Part shown: positions 1-4,295 of the stretch, piece after piece
Layout: the number at the start of each line of letters is the position of its first letter
Position numbering within the stretch: the stretch's first letter is position 1
NCBI GenBank assembly: GCA_030597865.1
Contig: JAUVQZ010000128.1
Span: 1-8,268, forward strand
DNA from: Pseudomonadota bacterium
GTDB lineage: Bacteria > Desulfobacterota > Desulfobulbia > Desulfobulbales > SURF-16
Direction of reading: 5' to 3'
Length of the DNA stretch: 8,268 bases
Translations under genes and position numbers: made by a program
The notes under the pieces: model-generated
What the model saw: the letters and a program-made list of their open reading frames with translations, nothing else
Databases searched by the model: none
Told to the model about the DNA's origin: nothing

Positions 1-121
1 GTGGGCAGTAATAGACAAAGCAAAACAGGCCGATGCCCGTAAACATAAATAGTAACCGCTTCCAGTCGAATGGCTCCTCTTTGCTTGGTAAACTCATGGT
101 GTCAGCTGTTGTTTCTGTCAT
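1..121 (-). CDS. Probable SLC13/DASS-family sodium-coupled anion transporter, N-terminal 40 codons only
   Basis: Partial gene running off the left edge. Reading leftwards from the ATG at 119-121, about 40 codons are open. The peptide begins with a polar stretch (MTETTADTMSLPSKEEPFDW), then K-R, then a hydrophobic run LLFMFTGIGLFCFVYYCP that looks like a first membrane segment. A short polar N-terminus ending in an FDWKRLLF-like patch, a first helix and then a proline is typical of SLC13/DASS carriers, inner-membrane importers of sulfate or di/tricarboxylates with sodium. A good Shine-Dalgarno (AGAAGG, 8 nt before ATG) supports the start. It lies 93 bp downstream of the CBS-domain gene on the same strand with no terminator between them, so cotranscription is likely. 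Only the N-terminus is visible, so the family is a moderate-confidence inference and the substrate cannot be told. Confidence 0.5.
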   Translation of the reverse strand, partial: MTETTADTMSLPSKEEPFDWKRLLFMFTGIGLFCFVYYCP

Positions 122-214
122 TATTGTAACCTTCTATCTCCAAAAGATAATTAATGGCCCTGTTGTTGCCGGGTAAGGGATGTAACCCAATTACAGGCCA
201 GTTTTTTTTATATG

Positions 215-739
215 CTATAAGGCGCACTGGCGCGTTATTTCCGTGAAAAGTTCTTCCAGGCGGATAACGCCGATGATTTTGTCGTTGTCAACCACGGGCA
301 GTGGTGTGTTGTCGTTGCTGAGCATGAGGGCTAACCCCTTTAAGAGAGGGGTGTCTGCCTTGATGAAGAGCGGTATTTTGCCCATGAATTCGCCGATCTT
401 CTTTTGGCTCAGCTGTTTGCAATCAGCAAAGAGTGAATCCTCCATGAGGATCGCCAGGTTTGGGAACTCAGAGCCCTTGCCTTCAAATTTTTCCACCTTG
501 GTGGCCTCAACCAGGCGGGGTGCCAGGCCATGGAAAAGATCTTTGAGGGTAACTCGGCCCACTAACTGATTCTGGTCATTAACCACAAGCAGGCAGGAGT
601 AGCGCATACGATCATTTTCACCAACGGTGAAGGAGCGGATCTGGGTTATCGCATCTTGGAGTGTTTGATTCTCGTTAAGATGGGGGTAACGATCAAGGGG
701 GATGGTAAAGTCTCTTACTAGTGGAGAATTTTCAGCCAC
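215..739 (-). CDS. Two-CBS-domain protein
   Basis: 174-aa soluble protein made almost only of a CBS pair (Bateman module). CBS1 spans about residues 12-75, with the strand-turn-helix end LVVNDQNQLVGRVTLKDLF. CBS2 spans about 118-170, with LPVVDNDKIIGVIRLEELF. About 40 residues link them. CBS pairs usually bind adenosine nucleotides (AMP, ATP, SAM) and act as regulatory sensors for an attached or partner protein. No catalytic domain is present, so it probably acts on a partner. The start is GTG at 737-739, chosen because AGGAGG sits 6 nt upstream. It lies between a response regulator gene and the probable SLC13 transporter gene, all on the minus strand, suggesting that it senses energy status for the transporter; that role is inference. 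The domain call is secure. Confidence 0.88.
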   Translation of the reverse strand: MAENSPLVRDFTIPLDRYPHLNENQTLQDAITQIRSFTVGENDRMRYSCLLVVNDQNQLVGRVTLKDLFHGLAPRLVEATKVEKFEGKGSEFPNLAILMEDSLFADCKQLSQKKIGEFMGKIPLFIKADTPLLKGLALMLSNDNTPLPVVDNDKIIGVIRLEELFTEITRQCAL

Positions 740-782
740 AACGAGCCTCCTGTTCTATTATTGGTGTTGTCTCTGGTTAACG

Positions 783-805
783 GCTGCCGCTGTATGGCCG
801 GCAGC
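783..805. other. Intergenic hairpin between response regulator and CBS genes
   Basis: Perfect 7-bp inverted repeat GCTGCCG / CGGCAGC (783-789 and 799-805) with a 9-nt loop, in the 186-bp gap between the two minus-strand genes. On the minus strand it is not followed by a T-run, so it is not a convincing intrinsic terminator for the upstream response regulator gene. It could be a processing or stability hairpin in a polycistronic mRNA. Confidence 0.3.
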
Positions 806-925
806 TATTTTCAGATGGGCAGTTCTGGGCGCATGTATCCTGTGGCACCTATTTATTTTGTAAATAAGGTGTGACCCTGGGGGAACCGCTTTCCTGTGGA
901 AATGCCTCTGGGGTGTTGGCCCTGG

Positions 926-1366
926 TTACCAGGCCTTGTGCTTCATGATGTCTTTGAGTTCATCACTGCTTTTTTTCTCCAGAACCACCATTCTCTTATG
1001 CTTGGCCTTTTTGATTTTTTCCATGAGGGCGTTGAGGTCCACTGGTTTTTCCAAAAGGTCTTCAGCACCAAGCTTCATGGCCTCTATACTGTCCTGGACA
1101 GTGGCATGGCCGGTGAGCATGATGATTTCGAGATCAGGTCTCTTCTCTTTGATCTGGCGGAGGGTCTCAATGCCGTCAATGCCGGGCATGGCAAGGTCAA
1201 CAATGATCGCGTCAAAATTTTCATCGCCAACCTTGGCCACGGCGTCCTCGCCACTGTTAACGGCGTTGACTTTCATTCCTCTGGTTTCCAGGCGTTCGGA
1301 AAGAAGGTTGCAAAACTCCTCCTCGTCGTCCACCAGGAGAACCTTGGCATCTAATTCTTTACTCAT
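926..1366 (-). CDS. Single-domain response regulator (receiver only)
   Basis: 146-aa cytoplasmic CheY-like receiver with no DNA-binding or enzymatic output domain. The catalytic set is complete: acidic pair D13-D14 in VLLVDDEEEF, phospho-acceptor D57 in VDLAMPGIDG, T85 in MLTGHA and K107 in EKPVD. Residues from about 121 to 146 form a short basic/charged helical tail. Such regulators relay phosphate or bind a partner on phosphorylation. The start ATG at 1364-1366 has GGAG 6 nt upstream. It follows the kinase-like/receiver fusion gene on the same strand, with a 110-bp MITE-like element in the gap, and precedes the CBS and transporter genes. Its receiver resembles that of the upstream fusion protein (same LDLKMPGIDG-type motif and KPVD end), so the two may have arisen by duplication; this is by eye only. 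Confidence 0.93.
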   Translation of the reverse strand: MSKELDAKVLLVDDEEEFCNLLSERLETRGMKVNAVNSGEDAVAKVGDENFDAIIVDLAMPGIDGIETLRQIKEKRPDLEIIMLTGHATVQDSIEAMKLGAEDLLEKPVDLNALMEKIKKAKHKRMVVLEKKSSDELKDIMKHKAW

Positions 1367-1424
1367 TTTCTACTCCTGTTTTTAAATTGCGAAAATTATG
1401 CATGCTGCATAGGCTCTGGGCTAT

Positions 1425-1546
1425 TAACTAGTGTCTGTTCATAAAATGGTCTCTTGGTTTGATCCCTGCGTCATGCTCAAAAAAAATTCGGAGTCTACGC
1501 CTAGCTGATCTCGAACAAAATCCCATTTATGGACAGACACTAACTA
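1425..1546. mobile_element. MITE-like non-autonomous element with 6-bp target duplication
   Basis: A 110-bp segment (1431-1540) starts GTGTCTGTTCATAAAATGG and ends with the near-reverse complement CCCATTTATGGACAGACAC, so terminal inverted repeats of about 19-20 bp differ by one substitution and one one-base bulge. It is bracketed by direct repeats TAACTA at 1425-1430 and 1541-1546. Because the innermost TA of the duplication is self-complementary with the repeat ends, a shorter duplication (AAC or TA) with a slightly longer element is also possible. It has no open reading frame, so it would need a transposase elsewhere in the genome. The right junction falls in the stop codon of the upstream minus-strand gene. 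The parent transposon family cannot be named from the sequence. Confidence 0.75.
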
Positions 1547-2760
1547 TTGATTGGAGCAGCAGCTTTCTTGTGTGCGTCATATATTGTCGAAGATAACTCT
1601 TCGATATCGACAGGCTTCTGGAGGTAGGCAAAGGCGCCGAGCTCCATACACATCTCACGATCCTTCTCCGTGCCATGGCCGGTGAGGATTATTATTTCTA
1701 TATTTGACTTGCTCTCCTTGGTCTTGCGGAGCACCTCCATGCCATCTATGCCTGGCATTTTCAGGTCGAGAACCATTACGTCTGGTCTGTTGTCCTCGCT
1801 GGCAATAAGGTCGAGGGCGTGTTGACCGTCATTGACGGCATAGGTGCCAACATCCCTGTTGATCAGCCTCTCTGAAATTGTTGAGGTCAGATCCTTTTCA
1901 TCATCAACAAGAAGGACCTTTGAGGGCAGTTCAAATTTTTGCTTGCGATAGATAGAGGTCTTGTAGTCCTTGCCCTTGACAACCTCCACCCCCTCGACAC
2001 CATCCTCGCCAATGACAGTTGAGCTTAGGTCGCTGGCCAGGTTGTCAAAGCGGAGAACACTTTTGTTGACGGTGAGGATGACATTGCCGTTTTGGGCATA
2101 CACCTCAACGTTATGGCCTTTGTTGATCAGGGCCAGTTCCACCTGGGCAACCAATGCCATGTCTTTGGCTGCCTGGATGGATGACTCTGATTTTTTGACA
2201 TTTTCTTTTTGTCTGCTGGTTAAAATCAGTTGGATCGCCTCTTTGGCTGGTGTTGTGGCCACCGGTATGACGATGTCGTAGAGGCTGGGGTCCCAGGCCT
2301 CCTTCTTAAAGAGGAGGTCTGTGAGCCTGAAGGCGGCGATGTCATTTTTCTTAATCTCTTTTTGGACATCATTTTTGGATAGGCCGGAAGCCACCCCGTT
2401 GTCAATACGGTTGGCCTTGGTGTCAAAGAGTAATACCTTCAGGACATGGGTGATGTCCGATGATATGAGGTGGGTAATATGACCAGTAAAGAGATAGCGA
2501 TTATTCCCTTTGAGCATGGCAGCGAGGGTGGTCTTGAGTAAGCTGCTGCAACGCTCTTGCGCCAGGGTGAATTCGTTAAAGACTGATTTCTTGCCAGAGA
2601 GGGCATCCTCGAGTTTCTGGGGGTCCATGTCCTGATCAGCGGCTGTTTTCAGGATAACTTCTTGATCCGTAACCACTTGACAGCCTGACAGTGTAGACAG
2701 CTCGTCAATAATGGCACTGCTGTTTGTAAATGAGCTGGGTAAGATGGCTATTGATGGCAT
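1540..2760 (-). CDS. Degenerate cytidylate-kinase-like protein with C-terminal response regulator receiver
   Basis: 406-aa fusion. Residues 1-180 resemble the cytidylate-kinase-like family: a conserved-looking block runs from FTGHITHLI (91-99) through FDTKANRID and GLSKNDVQKEIKKND to WDPSLYDIVIP (156-166). The N-terminal P-loop expected of an active kinase (a glycine-rich GSGG-type turn) is replaced by PSSFTNSSAI, so phosphotransfer is doubtful and nucleotide sensing is more plausible. Residues about 200-265 look BON-like (IQAAKDMALVAQVELALINK, then a strand-rich part). Residues 280-400 are a complete receiver: D286-D287, phospho-acceptor D332 in VLDLKMPGIDG, T360, K382. The start is ATG at 2758-2760 with GGGAG 8 nt upstream; an in-frame TTG at 2775 overlaps that site and is unlikely. 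It is the first gene after a sigma-54 promoter. A MITE-like element abuts its stop codon without changing the protein. Confidence 0.85.
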   Translation of the reverse strand: MPSIAILPSSFTNSSAIIDELSTLSGCQVVTDQEVILKTAADQDMDPQKLEDALSGKKSVFNEFTLAQERCSSLLKTTLAAMLKGNNRYLFTGHITHLISSDITHVLKVLLFDTKANRIDNGVASGLSKNDVQKEIKKNDIAAFRLTDLLFKKEAWDPSLYDIVIPVATTPAKEAIQLILTSRQKENVKKSESSIQAAKDMALVAQVELALINKGHNVEVYAQNGNVILTVNKSVLRFDNLASDLSSTVIGEDGVEGVEVVKGKDYKTSIYRKQKFELPSKVLLVDDEKDLTSTISERLINRDVGTYAVNDGQHALDLIASEDNRPDVMVLDLKMPGIDGMEVLRKTKESKSNIEIIILTGHGTEKDREMCMELGAFAYLQKPVDIEELSSTIYDAHKKAAAPINS

Positions 2761-2768
2761 ATTGTAAA

Positions 2769-2773
2769 CTCCC
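2769..2773 (-). promoter_or_regulatory. Ribosome binding site deciding the ATG start of the receiver fusion
   Basis: GGGAG on the minus strand, 8 nt before the ATG at 2758-2760. It overlaps the alternative in-frame TTG (2773-2775), which would have no site of its own. Confidence 0.65.
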
Positions 2774-2824
2774 AAAGTAGGAAAATATTTATACTACCTT
2801 CCGTGCGTAACCTGCTGCTTGAGT

Positions 2825-2841
2825 ATGCAGGTTGCGTGCCA
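2825..2841 (-). promoter_or_regulatory. Sigma-54 (RpoN) promoter
   Basis: The minus strand reads TGGCACGCAACCTGCAT. This matches the -24/-12 consensus TGGCACG-N4-TTGCA with one mismatch (C for the first T of the -12 element) and has the obligatory GG-N10-GC spacing. The predicted start is near 2815, giving a leader of about 55 nt to the ATG at 2760. Sigma-54 promoters need an ATP-dependent enhancer-binding activator, which is not encoded in this window. Confidence 0.75.
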
Positions 2842-2908
2842 GTTCTAAGAAAAACCCCTCCTTGCCAGTGTGGCATTGGCTTTGGGCCCGGATGGGCCGT
2901 TCTTTTGG

Positions 2909-2923
2909 CCGGTGGCGCACCGG
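2909..2923. promoter_or_regulatory. Palindrome CCGGTG-N3-CACCGG upstream of the sigma-54 promoter
   Basis: Perfect 6-bp half-sites separated by 3 bp, centred about 100 bp upstream of the predicted sigma-54 start. Position and symmetry suit an enhancer-binding-protein site. Closely similar half-sites recur at 3112-3124. The function is inferred from position only. Confidence 0.35.
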
Positions 2924-2996
2924 AACATATTGAAACAAGATGGAACGTAGTTGTTGTATCTTCTTGTTTTTCTACCACAAAAATACAGGTGGCGCC

Positions 2997-3027
2997 AGTG
3001 AAACGTTATGTTCTAAATTGTTTCACT
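2997..3027. promoter_or_regulatory. Dyad AGTGAAAC-N15-GTTTCACT, candidate upstream activator site
   Basis: Perfect 8-bp inverted repeat with a 15-bp spacer, centred about 200 bp upstream of the predicted sigma-54 start, within the usual range for enhancer-binding proteins. No coding sequence overlaps it. The regulator cannot be named. Confidence 0.35.
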
Positions 3028-3111
3028 TGCTGTTGGTCGGCTGATTGTCCGCTGCCCTTGAGCGGATCAATGCCCTTGGTTTTGGGTATGCTGGCAGGGT
3101 GACCGTCTCCC

Positions 3112-3124
3112 CCGGTGTCACCGG
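3112..3124. repeat. Second CCGGTG/CACCGG palindrome
   Basis: CCGGTGTCACCGG is a perfect palindrome around a single central T, with the same half-sites as 2909-2923 about 200 bp away. It overlaps a larger GGTGAC/GTCACC stem, so it may be either a protein site or part of an RNA fold. Confidence 0.3.
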
Positions 3125-3246
3125 ATTCTCCAGGGGGCGGCGGAGGATGGGCTGGCCGGCCAGATCAGGCCCTCTGTGGGGCGAAGCAACCGTGTCTGCC
3201 AATATTCCCTGGCCCCATCTGCTGGAAAATAGAAATAAATTGTACC

Positions 3247-3265
3247 TAGGACATTATTTGTCCTA
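3247..3265. other. Hairpin TAGGACA-TTATT-TGTCCTA
   Basis: Perfect 7-bp stem with a 5-nt AT-rich loop at the edge of the GC-rich noncoding block. There is no following T-run on either strand, so a terminator is not supported. An operator or the 3' end of an unrecognised RNA is possible. Confidence 0.3.
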
Positions 3266-3556
3266 CCTTCTGGGTTATCCTGGCTGAAATTGTCCAGGTT
3301 CTGTAACTTGGAGGGTGTCCATTTTGGTGGCCTATGGAAAAGTGTAAAGAATTTGAGAAATAAAGAGAAGGGTATCTTGGCTAATTAGATTTTTTTGTTC
3401 AAGGACAGGGGCAGGGAGGTGAATGGGCGCCCCACGGCTGCTCGAACTCCAGGCCTATCCCTTGGCGGGCGCCTTCTTCTCAGCTTCTTATTTCTCGACT
3501 TCTTGCCATGCAAATTTCAGCCAGGGCCACTGGAGTGCATACCCCACTTTAACCTT

Positions 3557-3565
3557 AAGGAGGGG
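3557..3565 (+). promoter_or_regulatory. Strong ribosome binding site of the 71-aa gene
   Basis: AAGGAGGGG, with its AGGAG core ending 6 nt before the ATG at 3569-3571. It decides the start over a longer in-frame opening that begins near 3395. Confidence 0.75.
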
Positions 3566-3568
3566 ATC

Positions 3569-3784
3569 ATGTTTAGAAACATCACGGTTTATCTTGACAG
3601 TCAGCAGCAGGGATTTCACGACAGTATCCGCTGCGGCTTCATCGTGGCAGAGGATGAGAGGGGCGAGGAGACCTTTCACAACGATTTACTCGACAGCTCC
3701 GAATATCACGGTGTCCAGGAGTTGATCGATGATATAGCCGGCATCTTCAAGATTCAGCGCTGCAGGGTATTGGTGGCGGCCTGA
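3569..3784 (+). CDS. Hypothetical 71-aa protein
   Basis: Small acidic protein beginning MFRNITVYLDSQQQGF and ending CRVLVAA. I do not recognise its family. The predicted fold is mixed: an N-terminal strand (NITVYL), a strand around CGFIVAED, a helix around VQELIDDIAGIF and a C-terminal strand CRVLVA. There are two cysteines and no signal peptide or membrane segment. The very strong ribosome binding site is the main evidence that it is real and translated. The frame is open 58 codons further upstream, but that stretch is low-complexity Leu/Phe/Pro-rich and lacks a ribosome binding site. A short hairpin directly after the stop may terminate transcription. It is convergent with the 117-aa gene on the other strand and stands alone, so context gives no role. 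Confidence 0.7.
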   Translation: MFRNITVYLDSQQQGFHDSIRCGFIVAEDERGEETFHNDLLDSSEYHGVQELIDDIAGIFKIQRCRVLVAA

Positions 3785-3807
3785 CAGGGGGAGCTCCCCT
3801 GATTTCT
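3785..3807 (+). terminator. Possible terminator after the 71-aa gene
   Basis: CAGGGG-GAGCT-CCCCTG starts at the base after the TGA stop (3785-3801) and is followed by ATTTCT. The 6-bp GC-rich stem with a 5-nt loop is good, but the T-tract is short and interrupted, so termination may be partial. Confidence 0.45.
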
Positions 3808-3846
3808 GACACTGATCGTAATGTGGAAGCCCGTGGCCCTGGAGGT

Positions 3847-3864
3847 AGAGAGGCCAGCCTCTCT
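3847..3864. other. Hairpin AGAGAGG-CCAG-CCTCTCT at the convergent gene ends
   Basis: Perfect 7-bp stem with a 4-nt loop, overlapping the last base of the minus-strand 117-aa gene's stop. Neither strand has an adjoining T-run: on the plus strand seven Ts come about 16 nt later, inside the convergent gene, and on the minus strand ACCTCC follows. It may still act as a bidirectional end structure between convergent transcripts. Confidence 0.35.
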
Positions 3865-4217
3865 CAGCTGGAGAATGTTTTTTTGTTTTGCAGGATGATG
3901 GCTATCTCCAGGGCTTCCCTGTACTGAAAATTGTCAACGTGATGGGAAAGCCTCTCTCGATGCTCATCATGGGCGGATGCCGGGATTATTTTTTTGATTT
4001 TGGCCAACGTCTCCATGGCCTTATAGTTGTTCTTGGTGAGTTGGCTGATGAGTTCGCCCACAAGGGTGACCACTTCGCCATGGTCTTTGTCCTTCTCCGG
4101 GTGGCTCTCATCTACGGCGCTAGCCTGGGAGAGGATCTTTTGAATGGCTCTTAGCATCTCCAGCAGGGCCTCTTTGGCAAATGGTGATGCGTCCCGTCCT
4201 GCCCTACTGGCAGGCAT
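3864..4217 (-). CDS. Helical protein resembling the C-terminal module of hybrid sensor kinases
   Basis: 117-aa, predicted all-helical protein without signal or membrane segment. Helices are visible at about 14-33 (AKEALLEMLRAIQKILSQ), 48-75 (VVTLVGELISQLTKNNYKAM) and 90-112 (RLSHHVDNFQYREALEIAII). The final pattern, a short helix then NFQYREALEIAIILQNK, resembles the helical region found at the C-terminus of many hybrid kinases (an inward-facing FDFEEAL-type motif), although no histidine can be assigned as a phosphotransfer site with confidence. The start is uncertain: ATG 4215-4217 has no clear ribosome binding site, and the frame opens only six codons above it. It could be a small phosphorelay partner or a leftover of a longer kinase gene. 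It is divergent from the hybrid kinase at 4296 and ends in a CAAAACAAAAAAAC A-rich run. Confidence 0.55.
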   Translation of the reverse strand: MPASRAGRDASPFAKEALLEMLRAIQKILSQASAVDESHPEKDKDHGEVVTLVGELISQLTKNNYKAMETLAKIKKIIPASAHDEHRERLSHHVDNFQYREALEIAIILQNKKTFSS

Positions 4218-4247
4218 CTGGGCGGCCCTTTTATGTCACTCTCTCCT

Positions 4248-4276
4248 TTGACAGAGGGCAGGTCGTGCCATATACT
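4248..4276 (+). promoter_or_regulatory. Sigma-70-type promoter of the hybrid kinase
   Basis: TTGACA (4248-4253), a 17-bp spacer and TATACT (4271-4276): perfect -35 and spacing, one mismatch in -10. The start would fall near 4283, giving a leader of only about 13 nt that still keeps the G-rich ribosome binding region before the ATG at 4296. Confidence 0.7.
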
Positions 4277-4295
4277 GACAGGAGAGGGGGTGGCG

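Larger units (their letters stand above)
2842..3568. other. Long palindrome-rich stretch without a convincing gene
   Basis: About 730 bp in which open frames have poor coding character and no good ribosome binding site. It holds many inverted repeats: GGCCC/GGGCC (2885-2898, 4-nt loop), CCGGTG/CACCGG (2909-2923), AGTGAAAC/GTTTCACT (2997-3027), TCCGCT/AGCGGA (about 3048-3066), GGTGAC/GTCACC overlapping a second CCGGTG/CACCGG (about 3098-3124), the 12-bp palindrome CTGGCCGGCCAG (3152-3163), TAGGACA/TGTCCTA (3247-3265) and GGCGCCC/GGGCGCC (3426-3432 and 3467-3473). The part nearest the sigma-54 promoter probably holds activator sites. The GC-rich centre could encode a structured RNA, but no known RNA family could be matched by eye. 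The last 150 bp lead into the small gene at 3569. Confidence 0.5.

Noticed and set aside
896..1385. Plus-strand open frames opposite the stand-alone response regulator
   Set aside because: They are antisense to a receiver with a full set of catalytic residues and a good ribosome binding site; their own peptides show no recognisable domain.
3101..3240. Cobalamin riboswitch or SRP RNA resemblance (GAATCCGGTGACACCGG on the minus strand; ATCAGGCCC...GAAGCAACC on the plus strand)
   Set aside because: The other conserved boxes of the B12 element are missing and no suitable gene follows; the SRP-like part lacks the GGAA-type tetraloop and correct spacing.
2803..3287. Plus-strand open frames in the long noncoding stretch
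   Set aside because: No ribosome binding sites, odd composition (Cys, Trp and Pro rich) and overlap with dyads and the sigma-54 promoter.
4271..4291. Second sigma-54 promoter on the minus strand (TGGCACGACCTGCC) for the 117-aa gene
   Set aside because: The GG to GC spacing is 8 rather than 10, which sigma-54 does not tolerate.
4233..4295. Upstream ATG at 4233 as the start of the hybrid kinase
   Set aside because: It would lie before the TTGACA/TATACT promoter, has no ribosome binding site, and adds residues unlike the usual kinase N-terminus.
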